Notes under the pieces: model-generated
What the model saw: the letters and a program-made list of their open reading frames with translations, nothing else
The model's database searches: none
What the model was told of the DNA's origin: nothing
Assembly: GCA_958510825.1 (NCBI GenBank)
Contig: OY294044.1
Span: 87,644,550-87,708,549 of the forward strand
DNA from: Brachypterus glaber
Taxonomy: Eukaryota; Arthropoda; Insecta; Coleoptera; Kateretidae
Direction: 5' to 3'
DNA: 64,000 nucleotides
Translations under genes and position numbers: made by a program
Shown here: piece after piece, positions 1 through 12,083 of the stretch
Layout of the letters: each line of letters begins with the position of its first letter
Position numbering within the stretch: position 1 is the stretch's first letter

Positions 1-71
1 CCAACCAACTAATAAATAGTTAAATGTTGTGATTGTGTGGTTTGTGACGGTGACTTTTGACATCTGTCACC
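1..71 (+). other. Probable 5' UTR or upstream sequence of the receptor gene
   Basis: The 71 bases before the chosen ATG contain stops in the coding frame and no other long ORF. They probably belong to the 5' UTR. No TATA box or initiator can be assigned with only this much sequence, and the transcription start may lie left of the window. Confidence 0.4.
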
Positions 72-741
72 ATGGTGAACGTCTTCGGAACGCTGTTACT
101 AGTGTTGACCACCGGTGGTTTGGTGATAAACATAAACGCGGCAACAGTGTCTTACAATAAGTGCTGTCAGATGAACGAAACTTTGACAAAAAATTTCTCA
201 TGTGAACAAACTAGTGACCAAGTTTGGAATTTAAAACGCCACACGGGAAAACAGTTACAAGAAGTACGCCAAATTGACGTGAAGGACATAGCGTTTCCGA
301 AATGCATGAATCCTGTTATACTTTCGACTAAGCAAGGAGGTGTTATTATTTTGACAAACGGTTCAATTTTTACTGTAGTATACGGAAAAGTAATACCAAA
401 CGAACTGATTTGCTTGGACTATCACTACGCGGTTGTTTGTCAGTCCCCAGTGTCAATATCGAAGGCGACAGTGCAAAAATGCTGTTTGCCAAATTCGATC
501 TACTCCGAAACGAATTCAAAATGCATTTCTTTGAAGGATAAGGCCTATAAAATCAATGTAGGCTCTGACAAGGATCTTATTTCCACTTTCCCTAATTGTC
601 CTGACAATGACATGGTTTTTGCTGGATCATTTAACCAATCGGAACTGCATTCCAATGGAAGTTTGCATTTAAAGGAACACAATATTATCCTGCCCAGCGA
701 GCGGTATTGCTTGGATAATGTCTTGGAGAACGCCACTGCAG
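72..741 (+). CDS. Methuselah-like GPCR, exon 1 (signal peptide and ectodomain)
   Basis: This is the first coding exon of a Methuselah-like (class B-related) insect receptor, which would act at the plasma membrane with its N-terminus outside. The start is ATG at 72 in a strong context (CACCATGG), with an in-frame stop at 51-53 upstream. Residues 1 to about 23 (MVNVFGTLLLVLTTGGLVIN) form a signal peptide. The rest is a Cys-rich ectodomain with two CC pairs (KCCQ near residue 29, KCCL near 137) and 11 cysteines in this exon. It has six N-glycosylation sequons (NET, NFS, NGS, NQS, NGS, NAT). The exon ends CAG|GTAAAA at 741/742 in phase 1 (one base of a Gly codon), matching the acceptor at 36992. 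Family assignment comes mainly from exon 2; the doubled CC pattern reminds me of Mth-like 1, but the subfamily is not certain. The ligand is unknown. Confidence 0.85.
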
Positions 742-892
742 GTAAAAAATTACACTATGCGTTTGAGTCCTTTGTAGGATCTTAAAACAGGGTTTCCACC
801 GGTCAGGGAAAAGTCAGTCAGACTTTTTTAAACGGTTAACCGTTTAAAAAATGGTCAGAAAAAAAAAGTCCCAGCTTCTCAAGTTATCGTAG

Positions 893-952
893 TCAAACCC
901 AGATAGACAGACCGAGAGACAGACATACCGACAGACAGATAGACCGACATCT
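893..952. repeat. Imperfect GACA/GACC microsatellite
   Basis: The stretch consists of degenerate CAGACAGACCGAGAGACAGA-type tetranucleotide units. A second, purer (CAGA)n tract lies at 6114-6139. No coding role is suggested. Confidence 0.8.
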
Positions 953-1062
953 CGACAAACATATATAACATTTATATACTCGGAGCTTCATGACTTTACG
1001 AGCAAATTTAGTAACGCGGGGCTTTTCTGACTTTTCTTTGTAGATTCCTAAAAATTGGTCAA

Positions 1063-1358
1063 GGAAAAAAAAAACAATTCTACCCGAGAACTTTTCATAA
1101 CAAACCGAAACTTTCGGAAGAAATTTCAAATTTGAAGGCTTTATTCTCCGTGTCTGAAATAGAACGCAGTGACTAATATCTAAAACGTATTATGCTGCTC
1201 TCGTATAAAGGAAAAAAAAACAATTCTACCCGAGAACTTTTCATAACAAACCGAAACTTTCGGAAGAAATTTCAAATTTGAAGGCTTTATTCTCCGTGTC
1301 TGAAATAGAACGCAGTGACTAATATCTAAAACGTATTATGCTGCTCTCGTATAAAGGA
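1063..1358. repeat. 146-bp tandem duplication (two copies)
   Basis: A unit running from GGAAAAAAAAACAATTC to CTCGTATAAA is repeated immediately, with CAATTCTACCC at 1075 and again at 1221 (period 146). The copies are nearly identical. The unit's CCGTGTCTGAAATAGA segment recurs inverted at about 1445-1462 (TCTATTTCAGACACGG), so the block can also form a hairpin with the sequence to its right. It looks like a fragment of a TIR element that duplicated one arm. Confidence 0.85.
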
Positions 1359-1751
1359 TTCCTCTCAGACGGAGTTACGCGAACCGCATCCGAATTGGTA
1401 TGATCCTCACTTTTTAGCAGACTTTCGCAAATGAGTCACTGCAGTCTATTTCAGACACGGATAATAGCGTTCTCGAGTTTTCGTTGTCTCACATTTTTCT
1501 GGATCCCTAGATATAGACAAAGCTCCAGACGGACTTTTTTGTCGTGGAAATCAGTTTTTACAATTGAAAAGTCACGTAACCGTTTCTTAGAAACGTAAAA
1601 GATCAATAAAAACAATTTCAATTTTTTTTTAGTACTGCAGGTCTTTTTTATAGATCTTTTCTATAGATTTAGGAGAAGATAAAACGCTTCCCGGCATTTT
1701 ACGTATTTGTCCGAATTTTTTTTTATGTAATTTTATTAAAAACAGTCACAG

Positions 1752-1885
1752 AATAGTATATTAAAGTACTAGTTTCATAACGCCTGTTTTAACCGCACGA
1801 GTACAAGAAAACGAGCCGCTTGCGGCGAGTTTTCTAAAGTACTAGTGCGCTAAAAACGTGTTATGAAACGAGTGCTTTATTCTAT
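1752..1885. mobile_element. Fold-back MITE fragment (GCGCTAAAAACGTGTTATG family)
   Basis: The inverted halves are TTTCATAACGCC...AGTAC and GTACTAGTGCGCTAAAAACG, around a core GAGCCGCTTGCGGCGAGTTTTC. Fuller copies are at 3471-3696 and, with the core inverted, 6388-6565. Confidence 0.75.
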
Positions 1886-1954
1886 TTTTTTTAATTTTGC
1901 TCTAAAATTTTAAAAAACTTACATTTAAATTGACGACCGATTTAGGGATTTTTG

Positions 1955-2189
1955 TTTTGGGTTGGCATTACAATTTTCGCTGTTTGAAATTCATAGAACA
2001 AACGATATTTTGATATCTTTTTATAGTCAGCTGTTTTCTTTTTCACTGCAAGTAACCAAGCCACAATTTTAAAATGGTAAAAATTAACTTAAAACACAAC
2101 TTCGTAGAAAACTAAACTTAAAAGCCGTGTTGACATTTGCACGGAAAACGCCAAGCGATTGTCTTTTGTCCTGTATTGCCAACCCAAAA
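1955..2189. mobile_element. MITE with TTTTGGGTTGGCA inverted ends
   Basis: The element begins TTTTGGGTTGGCATTACA and ends TGTATTGCCAACCCAAAAG. A homologous copy (same internal TTTTTCACTGCAA-TAACCAAGCCACAATTTTA segment, shown here in part) lies at 10914-11146 and, through the segmental duplication, at 19254-19486. No ORF or clear TSD was seen. Confidence 0.7.
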
Positions 2190-2255
2190 GAAAAAAAAGT
2201 ACAAACATCTTATAGGCCTATAAGAACACGCAAAATGCATGTAATTATGAGCTTA

Positions 2256-2336
2256 GGGAACATTCAAGTATTACGTAACGCTCCTAGGGGGGGTACAAAA
2301 TAATCAAAATTTGCGTTACGTAATGCTTAAACGTTT
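2256..2336. mobile_element. Short Harbinger-like MITE copy (GGGAACNTTCAAGTATTACG)
   Basis: This is an 81-bp copy with the family's TIR (AACATTCAAGTATTACGTAA on the left, TTACGTAATGCTTAAACGTT on the right) around a G-run. It has lost most of its interior. Confidence 0.7.
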
Positions 2337-2399
2337 TTAAATGGTCAAGGAAATAGGGAAAACTTTACCAAAAAGTCAGGGAATATCCTAGGCAATTTC

Positions 2400-3470
2400 A
2401 TATTCACGTGAACCTTAAAAAAAATGAATTTAATAAACTAATGGATGCAATAGATATATAATGACCATATTATTATCGGTGATGGGGCATTATAGAACCT
2501 GTTTGCGGACGTCGACATGTACACTGTATTGTATAGTCTCAGCCAAATCCTTGATTTAAAACTCTAATCGAAAATTTACCTACCCATAACAGGTAGTTTA
2601 ATAGTACAGAGACTACGCTGAAAAGTTGTTATACTCTCTCATTGTCAGGGGCGTTTTAACAGAACGAGAAAATCCAGCCCCTGCAAAATGATAATTTTTT
2701 TCCTTTTAGTCATCAAAATTGCTGTTTTTTTGGTCATCAAAATTTGAGGTCCTTTGATTTTTTTAGTACCATAGAGAAAGCGTGTTACAGAACAGAACAA
2801 CATTATGTTCTACATGTAAAATTAAAAAATTTTACTTGACTTAAAAAAAATACTGTAAATATTTAAAATATCAGGCAAATATCAGGGACAGTAAAAAGAT
2901 CAAATATGCGGTCACACTTTATGCATAAATTGTATAAACGAAATTTCATTAATCAAATAAAACATAAAACATCTAGAAAACTAAGAAAAATTGGAAAATT
3001 GAGGACCCGGGCCAGGATTACCAAAACAGAACAAATTACCTTGGAAGGGCCCGTTTTACGAAATTACCATTAGTTTATTAATTATGGTTTGGTTAAAAAT
3101 CATTAGTTTGGGATTTATGGGATTTATGTTCAGTTTGGAAATTCCGAGAAATTGCAAAGGGTCAAATTATGCATGCATAAAATGTGTGGCCATGTATGGA
3201 CACACATTTCATGCATTTCATGTAGATATGATGTTATCGTGAAATCGACTTGGTCGGATCAAGCAGACCTTCGCGAGGCCATAAAAAAAAATTCTCTGGG
3301 GAGCAATTTACATCTCATGTGGATGTGATATATCATCGCCGGTGAAAGAGACCAATCTAGTCCCAGCAACAAAGGCTTTTTGTCTCAAAAAAATCCAAAA
3401 GTTCTGAAACTTAGTACTTTAAACATTCCTGATGAACGTGCTAAAAGTCCCCAATAATTGAAGGTGAGTC
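2400..3470. other. Intronic sequence without recognised gene
   Basis: The stretch is AT-rich sequence. A GTCATCAAAATT motif is repeated at about 2709 and 2731, resembling the degenerate repeat seen near 36480 and 58550. Otherwise I see no gene or complete element. Confidence 0.5.
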
Positions 3471-3696
3471 ATGAAGCTGGAGTTTGCAACGTTTTTTTGA
3501 AATGAAAATTTAAATAGTATATTAAAGTAATAGTTTCATAACATACGTTTTTAGCGCACTAGTACAAGTTTAGAAAACAAGCCGCTTGCGGCGAGTTTTC
3601 AAAAGTACTAGTGCGCTAAAAACGTGTTATGGAATAAGTGCTTAAATATACTATTTCAATTTTCGATTCAAAAAAACGTTGCAAACTTCAGCTTCA
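3471..3696. mobile_element. Complete fold-back MITE (ATGAAGCTGNAGTTTGCAACG ends)
   Basis: This is a nearly full-length palindrome of about 226 bp. The outer arms are ATGAAGCTGGAGTTTGCAAC and GTTGCAAACTTCAGCTTCAT. Next come an inner TAAATAGTATATTAAAG arm and the core AAGCCGCTTGCGGCGAG. Related copies are at 1752-1885 and 6388-6565. Confidence 0.85.
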
Positions 3697-3699
3697 TCT

Positions 3700-4820
3700 A
3701 GCGTTGCCATCTGGATTTTAAGGTCGTGTTTGGACTTTTTTGCAAGTAACTCCCAGTCATTTTTTTTTAAACAAAATGAGTTATTATAAAAAAGAAAGCT
3801 TATAAAATTTTCTACAGAGTATTTAGCTAAAATTTTTTTCTAGATTACCTAGTTTTTGAGAAAATGTAAAGAATGTCAAAAATTGTACCGTAATCTTGAT
3901 TTTAAGGAACACTTTTGGACTTTTTTTGGAAATATATTTTGAAGTACTATTACCGTCTAGAATTCTCAAAAAATCGTTTTTTACATTTTTCAGCTCCTTA
4001 AACCTTCAAAAACAGCCTCCTAAAATATTTTTGAGAAATTCGAGAGTATATAACAACTTTTAGTGAGCGCGCGCGTATTGGCTCCAAGCAGGTGTAAAAA
4101 CTTTAAACACGATTTTCTCGAAATTAAGTTTTTTTAAACTGAGGACAGTTAATCTTCGGATTGGCTGAACTGATTTTAATAAATCTTAGCGCGTTTTATT
4201 TATTAACATGCCCTGCAGAGTAATTTACTACAATTTGGCGAAAAAAAGAAAACAAAACAAAAAAATTTAGCAAGGAAAAAACTATGAAAAAGATGTGAAT
4301 TGCTCCCCAGATCTCTATTGATATGTACTATAACTTGTACTAAAATTAAGTGACTATAGTCCGTCCAATTGTGCAAGATAGTAGTTTAAAATTCCAGCGA
4401 TTTTTAAGCTACATTATTGGTTAAAAACTCGTACCTTTTAACATATAAAATACTGTGACATTTTTTGTCTATGACAATGATTGACGGTCTTTGAAGCTAA
4501 TAAAATAAGAGAAAGTTACATACAAAAATGGTTATACTTAATGTTATTTTGTATGGTATGGAAAAAGGTAATTTTATGGTTTATTCTTCATACACACACT
4601 AAATTGGCATATTCTACATATTGTACAAACGTAAATTATAGCCGATTTTTTGTGGACCAGCGGTTACTAACCAAGTTAGGGGAATATGTATTTCTATCTT
4701 TTTTTAACTCATCAATTAAACAGAGAAAGAGATATATACAGGTTAACCGGCGTTACCACAAAAAATTGACTTATATTGAACACAAGGAAAACGTCAAATT
4801 TTTAGGTTACAATTACAACT
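3700..4820. other. Intronic sequence without recognised gene
   Basis: The stretch is AT-rich. An open frame of 121 codons at 4481-4846 has no recognisable domain and runs into a MITE at its end, so it is not called as a gene. Confidence 0.5.
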
Positions 4821-4822
4821 TA

Positions 4823-4929
4823 AGGCCTATCCAGAGGCTTGCATAACAACCATTACATGACACATCAAGCCAATCCTGACATCGCATTCTTATGTACTAT
4901 GCTTGTTATGCGAGTCTTTGGACAGGCCC
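4823..4929. mobile_element. MITE with GGGCATATCCACAG-type ends, diverged copy
   Basis: The arms are AGGCCTATCCAGAGGCTTGC and GCGAGTCTTTGGACAGGCCC around an internal AAGCCAATC...GCATTCTTATGTACTATG. The same family is at 28576-28723 and 44541-44686. Confidence 0.75.
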
Positions 4930-6110
4930 TTTCCAGGAAAACAGTACCGACATCTGTTAAATTTTTGATACACTACTATTTATGCATAATTATGCTATTT
5001 ATGCGCTCTGTGATGTAAAACGGGCCGCGTCCCTTACTATCTTGCATAACTGGATGGAGTATAGATAAAACAAAAATTTATACAAGTTCATGTAACTTTT
5101 TGTAATTTTAACGGTACTAAGTACTAATAAATGTCACGAACTCAATAATTTAGTAGTTGTGAAGAAAACCAAGCATAAAAAGACAGAACGTTTAGGAATG
5201 TCCTTTACCTTTACTCAAAACCTTTTGTTTATATTTTTCCATCGTAATTTTCATACACATGGTCGCTAAAGTATGTCGAAAAGTTAACATTTCCGAAAAC
5301 TGGCAAACAGATGGACATTAATGCACCTCACTTTTTGTTCATGGTATGCAAAAAAGAAGCCTTTCCAAAAAGGATCCAAAAATATTATTAAGTCATTCAC
5401 CAATCAGGGTTCACTGCTTAGCTCTTTCAGGGCCACATTTTATTTATGTAAAAATCTCAAAATTAAAATTTGGTTTTTAAATTAGAATTTTTAAATATAA
5501 TGCGTAAAATTACATTACATAGATTAAAAATGTGCACCACCGCGCAGAAATGCGTACTAAATATATCAGATTTAGTAAATATCGATTTGCTGAACCCAAA
5601 TCCTAGATTAAAATGTTATTATCGCCTTAGGTTTTTAAAAAATAAATATACGCCAATAATTTTATTTTGACAATTTTGACCATATATTTTCAAATACTAT
5701 GGGCTTAGTTTTTACTTATGGCACTCTTTACCATTTATGTTCAAGCTTATTCTTTAGTTAAAAAGTTTTTTGTAATCTAATTTTAATGCAGTTAGCTAAT
5801 AATACACCCAAAAAAGCACTGTGAATAATTTTAAAAATGCTGGTTTAAATTTTGTACCACCATACATTTCGGCAATTTTGTTATGGTACAAAATATTTAC
5901 CACTGCCCCTAAAAGAGTTAAGAAATTAGATAAGCATTAGATGAGTTATGCATAAAAAAGTCAAAACGCTAAAAATAGATGTTTTAACCCATTTTTACCC
6001 CTTACCCCCAATCGTTTACCCCAAAATCTAATCAGCTCTTTGAAAGATGATAAGAAACAATATGCAAAAATCCGCATGTCGATATCTTTACTAGAAATGG
6101 AGTTATAGAG
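4930..6110. other. Intronic sequence without recognised gene
   Basis: The stretch is AT-rich sequence with no coherent ORF and no inverted or direct repeat that I could recognise by eye. Confidence 0.45.
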
Positions 6111-6387
6111 CTTACAGACAGACAGACAGACAGACATACAAATGTTTTTAGCTGATTTCAAAGCTCTAAAAGATGGGAAAGTGAAAAAAAAAACGTAAAA
6201 ACTTTGACTTGTCGGTGATGATTTCACTAAATCATTAATACCTGTAATAAATCGGTATCGATTTATTGGAAAGGATATTGGTAATAAAATCTTATTTAAA
6301 TTATTGCTCGAATTATTGCTAAAATCTGCACATACACTGATAAAACAGTTTATTTGTGTCAACAGAATTCTTAGATATGGCCAATTC

Positions 6388-6565
6388 AAATAATATATTA
6401 AAGCATTTATTCCATAACACGTCTTTAGCGCACTAGTACTTACGAAAACTCGCCGTAAGCGGCTTGTTTTCTAAACTTGTACTCGTGCGCTAAAAACGTA
6501 TGTTACTTTAATATACTATTTGAATTTTCGTTACAAAACAACGTTGCAAACTTCAACTTTATGAA
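6388..6565. mobile_element. Fold-back MITE copy, core inverted
   Basis: This is the same family as 3471-3696. The core reads CTCGCCGTAAGCGGCTTG, inverted relative to the other two copies. The right outer arm GTTGCAAACTTCAACTTTATG is kept, while the left outer arm is lost. Confidence 0.75.
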
Positions 6566-6960
6566 CTATTTGGTTGTGACAAATAAATTTTATTTCTGTC
6601 AAATAAATTATTTGGTTCCCATTAATAAATAATTTTAAAATTAAAATATTTGTTTACATGGAACTAAATATTTATTTGACTCAAATAAAATTTGTTACTC
6701 AAAACCAAGTAATTTAATTGGCCATATCCAAATAAATTCTTTTTATCAGTGTGGCAGAGGATACAACATAATATTTATGTACGATGAGGATTTAAAATTG
6801 GATTAGGAAAAATAATCTTATAGTTCTTGTAATTATCGTTTATGGGTACCTAGGTACTTCACGGTACTTCAGTTAATACATTTTGGTATTATTATACTGT
6901 ACTAAATATTTGGTTGCATATGGCCAATTGAATTATTTGGTTGTGGCAAATAAAGGAGGG
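6566..6960. repeat. AAATAATTTGGTT-rich inverted repeat region
   Basis: Repeated ATTTGGTT and AACCAAGTAAT/AACCAAATAA motifs occur in both orientations. GGCCATATCCAAATAAATT (6720) and ACTAAATATTTGGTTGCATA (6901) suggest one or two collapsed TIR elements. Their boundaries are not clear. Confidence 0.45.
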
Positions 6961-7756
6961 TCTGTAAAAAACGCCGAATTTTGCCTACAAAGGTAACCTC
7001 TAAATCATGTCCTGTTATTTTCTTTAGGGACTGCTGAAAAAATGGTCCTTTTCCACAGATTGTAGGGAAATATTTTTAAAATAGCAAAATAGGTGATACG
7101 CTGAAAAGTGTGGCAATTTTTAACTAATAAAAACTAAAAAGTACAAAAAAATATATCATAAAAATATTGTTTAGGGAACTATGTGTTCCAAACCACACAG
7201 TGGTTAAAAATCATTCTTAAAGGCTAAATACTTCTGCCTTTTAAAATATGTTATTTTTAATTAACTGAAAGACGAAAATTATTTATTACTATTTTTTTTT
7301 ATTTCTTTGATACCAGCGCAGTGAGGTTTTATTTTGGTTGAACAAAAATATAAAAAAGCCGTATAAAAAGTCAAAACCAAGTTATACTAATAATATTGTA
7401 ATGCAATCCAGCAGCTTAAATGGTAACCCAAAGCCTGCAGTCTCATGGGACAGTGTGGCCCAGGTTAGTAATTTAATGTAGCTTTCAACGTATTAAATAG
7501 CTTAATTTCCATGATATAAATAACAAAATTGGGAAAGCAATAGCCTATGATTCATAAGCTATTGTTATAAGTTATGAAATAGCTATATAGATACTTTTAT
7601 TTATTTTTACTTTTTATTATAGATTCTAAATGTTGAGTCAAATTTATCACGAGTATTGAATATATTCATGCGATTGATGATAGATAAACTCAATAATAAC
7701 CCCCGCGTGGGCTTTTACTTTATTGAGTGGATAATTATTTATTTTACCCACTCAAC
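6961..7756. other. Intronic sequence without recognised gene, left of the duplication
   Basis: AT-rich, no recognised element. The left breakpoint of the tandem duplication follows directly at 7757. Confidence 0.45.
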
Positions 7757-7869
7757 TGTCACTTGTCAAATTATTTTCTTGTAAATGTCATTAAAATTTT
7801 TAATAAAAATATGAATTCCTAAGCTATTTATTGGATAAAACCTTGTATGGCACTTATGGGCAATATCTT

Positions 7870-7918
7870 ACTTTACCCACTATGGGCAATATCTTACTTT
7901 ACCCACTAGTACCATAAA
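7870..7918. repeat. Short direct repeat in the duplicated unit
   Basis: The block TATGGGCAATATCTTACTTT followed by ACCCAC occurs twice in a row. The second copy of the large duplication has the same pair at 16195-16258, with one A/T difference in the first block (CATTACCC vs CTTTACCC), a further substitution between the copies. Confidence 0.8.
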
Positions 7919-8716
7919 TAACTATTTTAATATGAACAAATAAACTTGGTAAACAATTTCTTATCATTACGCATTTTTTTTTAAACCAAAACATATTGTT
8001 CTCATTTAGCACAAAACTTACCTTTAAAACACTATCCTTTTTTAAAAAGTTTTAAAACAAATTTTATTTTAAGAAAAATGTTAGGAATGTGTGTGCAAGT
8101 GAGAGTCCCGTTATAGCCACGCACTCCTTATAACGCTTTTGATGGAAAGAAGAGAGCGCGAATGATTCCTACCCCTTTCGTCGGAGACTTTGTTTCGTGC
8201 GGAGAACTATATAAAATTATGCATTTGCTGTTTTAAAGTTCAAAGTTAAAGCAAAAATTAATTTCACAATTTCTTTTAAAATTCTGGTACGGATAGCCGG
8301 TAATAATTATTATCCGTACCGGAAACCTTTTTTACAGTGTACAGCGGGTACCGAGTTGGGTATCTATTTTGTTTACGTAAAATATCCTAAATGTTTACCT
8401 TAAAATGGTTTTACCTTGACAATAACCTTCTACATTGAAAGCACCTGTTGAATAGTCTGCGCAACCTGTATTTTTGAAATGCAATGTAATTTGTATACAC
8501 GCAAAGCAAACGTTTTTTTAGCCGACTATTTGTTATCGAAGAGTTCACATGAAATACTTAAAATAATATCATGTTTTTAATGGTATTTGGAACTCGAAAT
8601 TTTAGATAACACTATTCAACAAATTTTAACTAAAAAATCCTAGGATACCCATTTTCAAAAATATTGTGTAGTTTTCCAAAATTGGGATTATCTCGAAAAC
8701 GGTGCTTAGTAGAGTA

Positions 8717-10697
8717 GGGGCGACCGGGGCTAATTGTCGCACTTTTCATTCAGTCAGTTTTTTCCTTTATTTTTATTTTTTTTTAATTGACTAAATGGTA
8801 ATTTTAACTGCATGTTTTAGTAATATTATTTAAAGAAAAAACATGGAAAAAATTATAGGTTATTAGAGTAATGATTTTTTTGTGGCACTTAAAGTATATT
8901 TTTTTGAAGAAATATAAAGGCATATATAAAACTTATAAATTAATAAGACATGTGCCATCCCAAAAGTCGACTGTTGTCTAACTTTTCACTCTTGTGCCAA
9001 AATCGTCAACTTTATAATTGAATATTTTTTCGATTTTTTTTTAATTTAATTTATTTTAATAAACGATTTTATTTGCTGTCCTGTTTCACTTTTTAACACA
9101 GTTTTGAATAAAAAAATGCGAAAAAGGAAATGTTATACAATGAACATACCTCCAGATCATACGACAACTAGCCCCAAACCAAATGCGATAACTAGCCCCT
9201 GCGATGTAACTCGGGGTTGGTTTGTGGTGGGTGGCTGGTATAAGTTGTCGAGTAAATAATGAAAATACGGTTTATGAGTCAGGTTGGTTTATTTTCACAC
9301 TTGGTTATTTATTTTGTAAGACTATAAAAATATATCTTCGCAGAAGTCGGTAACTTACCTATAAAAATAAAAAAAGTCCATATGACCAGAAAGTTCACTA
9401 GCATGTCAAAGAATGAATTAAATGCAAATGAACGAAATTCGTCGCAGCTATCGCAGAAAAAGTATGCTATAGTTTTTTGTACGGCTGGGACAAAAAACTC
9501 AAAATAAACGATATTTTCAAGTAAAATTTAAAAGTAGTATAGGTGGGTACACCTAGTGTGTATGGGTTAAATTACCGTTGGATGGTGGTAGACTTCTAGT
9601 TTTGCTACACCCCAGTGGTCAATTTTACGTTATGTATCAAGTACTTTCTAATTAACGAATAAACACTGCTAAATGACAATTACAAGAAATAATATACACC
9701 TTAAACTATTAATATACATATAATTTTCACATCTTAATATTTTAAATCACTCACATTATTTTTGTGGCATCTTGACAAGTGCGACAACGTGCCCCGTCAC
9801 AGGGACGTTGTCGTGGCACTTAAAGTATATTTTTTTGAAGAAATATAAAGGCATATATAAAACTTATAAATAAATAACTAATAAGACATGTGCCTTCCCA
9901 AACGCCGATTGTTATCTAACTTTTCACTCTTGTGCCAAAATCGTCAACTTTATAATTGAATAATATTTTTGCGATTTTTTTTTAATTTAATTTAATAAAC
10001 GATTATCCAGTTTTGAATAAAAAAATGCGATAACTATCCCCAAACCAAATACGACAACTAGCCCCTGCGATGTAACTCGGGGTTAGTTTGTGGTGGGTGG
10101 CTGGTATAAGTTGTCGAGTAAATAATGAAAATACGGTTTATGAGTCAGGTTGGTTTATTTTCACACTTGGTTATTTATTTTGTAAGACTATAAAAATATA
10201 TCTTCGCAGAAGTCGGTAACTTACCTATAAAAATAAAAAAAGTCCAAATGACCAGAAAGTTCACTAGCATGTCAAAGAATGAATTAAATGCAAATGAACG
10301 AAATTCGTCGCAGCTATCGCAGAAAAAGTATGCTATAGTTTTTTGTTCGGCTTGGACAAAAAACTCAAAATAAATGATATTTTCAAGTAAAATTTAAAGG
10401 TAGAATAGGTAGGGACACTTAGTGTGTATGAGTTAAATTACCGTTGGATGAAGGTAGACTTATAGTTTTGCTATACCCCAGTGGTCAATTTTACGTTACG
10501 TATCAAGTACTTTCTAATTAACAAATTTCTTGGATTATCTCGCTGCTCTTTCAAATTATTGCTTTTAATTTTACGAATGATAAATGGCACTTTTGTAACG
10601 TAGAGGTTAATCTCGGTTTGGTGTAGAAAACTATTTTACTTTTTGAGATATAAGCACTTCGACAACTTACCCCTGCGCAACTAGCCCCGGTCACCCC
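8717..10697. mobile_element. TA-inserting element, GGGGNGACCGGGGCTA ends, internally duplicated (copy 1)
   Basis: The element is flanked by TA on both sides (8715-8716, 10698-10699). The left end is GGGGCGACCGGGGCTAATTG and the right end is the inverse of GGGGTGACCGGGGCTAGTTG. At 1,981 bp it is twice the usual ~0.9 kb because its interior is partly duplicated: GTGGCACTTAAAGTATATTT at 8882 recurs at 9813, and CTCGGGGTTNGTTTGTGGTG at about 9209 recurs at about 10077. Subterminal GACAACTAGCCCC motifs repeat inside. No transposase ORF was seen. TA duplication suggests the Tc1/mariner superfamily. Confidence 0.85.
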
Positions 10698-10913
10698 TAC
10701 TTTTATTTATCAGGCTAGTAACTAGGCATAAGGTAGAATCAGAATCCGTTGACAAAACCCAGGCATTTTCAATGCCAAAAAACTTGTCTGGATTAGTGTA
10801 GGGATTTTTCACGCGCGATACTAAGGTCGACAAAACCCGCAGAATGTCGAGAGTCTGAAAATCAAGACTCTCACAAGACAAGACAAGAGGTTGATAGTCG
10901 AGACTGTGTTTGT

Positions 10914-11146
10914 TTCGGGTTGGCATTACAGTTTTCGCCATGTTTAAATTTCTAAGAACAAATATTGTTTTGATAGATTTTATAGTCATGTCTTCTCTTT
11001 TTCACTGCAACTAACCAAGCCACAATTTTAACGCGGTAGAAAATAACATAAACACAACATTTTGTAAAAAATTAACCTTTAAGCGACTTTGACATTTGCA
11101 CGGGAAACGTCAAGAGATAGGCTTTTGTCTGTTGCCAACCCAAAAG
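10914..11146. mobile_element. MITE with TTNGGGTTGGCATTACA ends (second family copy)
   Basis: The left end is TCGGGTTGGCATTACAGTTT and the right end is CTGTTGCCAACCCAAAAG. It is homologous to 1955-2189. The duplicated partner is 19254-19486. Confidence 0.7.
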
Positions 11147-11375
11147 AAAGAAAAGTAGAGACCTCTTATATAAGAACACGCAAAATGCGTGTGATTATGA
11201 GCTTATAAGAGTCGCAAAATAGAAAAACGTATATTTATTTATCATTAAAAAAGGGCTGTCTTACTATTTCTGTCACGGGTTGTACATGTGGACAACTAGG
11301 GCATGCAAGTCCCAGAATCAACGAACTTTCAAAGAAATTAATTTTTAAAAGTTATACAAAATAAAGTGCAACATC

Positions 11376-11585
11376 TATGGGCTGTTTTTAAGCAAGATAG
11401 TAAATTAAAAATCGCACAGTGAATATTTTCAAAACAAATTCGAATATTGGATGTGCGAATATACTGCGTAGTTTATTTTATAAAACATTACTATATTCTA
11501 TACACAAGCATATACTATTCAAACCTGTAAAAATATTTACTGTGCGATTTTTAATTTACTATCTTGCTTGAAAAAACGACCATAG
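11376..11585. mobile_element. MITE with AGCAAGATAGTAAATTAAAA inverted ends
   Basis: The left arm is AGCAAGATAGTAAATTAAAA then ATCGCACAGTGAATATTTTC. The right arm is its inverse, ending CTATCTTGCTTGAAAAAACG. TATG/CATA flanks suggest a short TA-type target. Other copies are at 19716-19925 (segmental duplication) and 30027-30236 (independent). Confidence 0.85.
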
Positions 11586-12083
11586 TCCACCTTTCGGAGA
11601 CATTTCTAGTAATATTTTTAATAATATAACTGATATTTAAAAACTTAACTTACTTAACCATTAAGGCACTTCTGAGTGCATTCCTTATAAATCTACGCAC
11701 TTTTGTTTATTAAATATTTAAAACCAAAGAAAGAATTTTTTATTTTTTACATTCTTCAACATAAACGAGTGAACTAGATTCTAATTTATTAATTCATTCT
11801 TAATAATATAGGCCAAAAATCAATGTCAATAATCTATCAATAAATATAAGTTTATGAGAATATAAACACAATAAAAAGATAATTAAAATATAATAATCAA
11901 AAAGCTTTTGTTTAAATACCTATAATTACACTAGCTTACAAATTTAATCTTTTTTTTGCCTAATGTTAAAATGTTAAAAAGACCCCATACAGATAATTGG
12001 GCCGTTTTCTCGGTACACTAGGGTATACTACTGGAATCTGTAAAAAAAACTTATAAAGTTTTGATTTTGACAAAAGGAAAAAA
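11586..12083. other. Sequence between two MITEs in the duplicated unit
   Basis: AT-rich with no recognised gene or complete repeat. Its duplicate is at about 19926-20423. Confidence 0.45.

Noticed and set aside
4481..4846. 121-codon open frame in intron 1
   Set aside because: It has no recognisable domain, its composition follows the AT-rich background, and its end runs into a MITE arm.
10681..10989. 102-codon minus-strand frame, repeated at 19021-19329
   Set aside because: It overlaps the right TIR of the TA-inserting element and the adjacent MITE. Its repetition is due to the segmental duplication, not to gene conservation.
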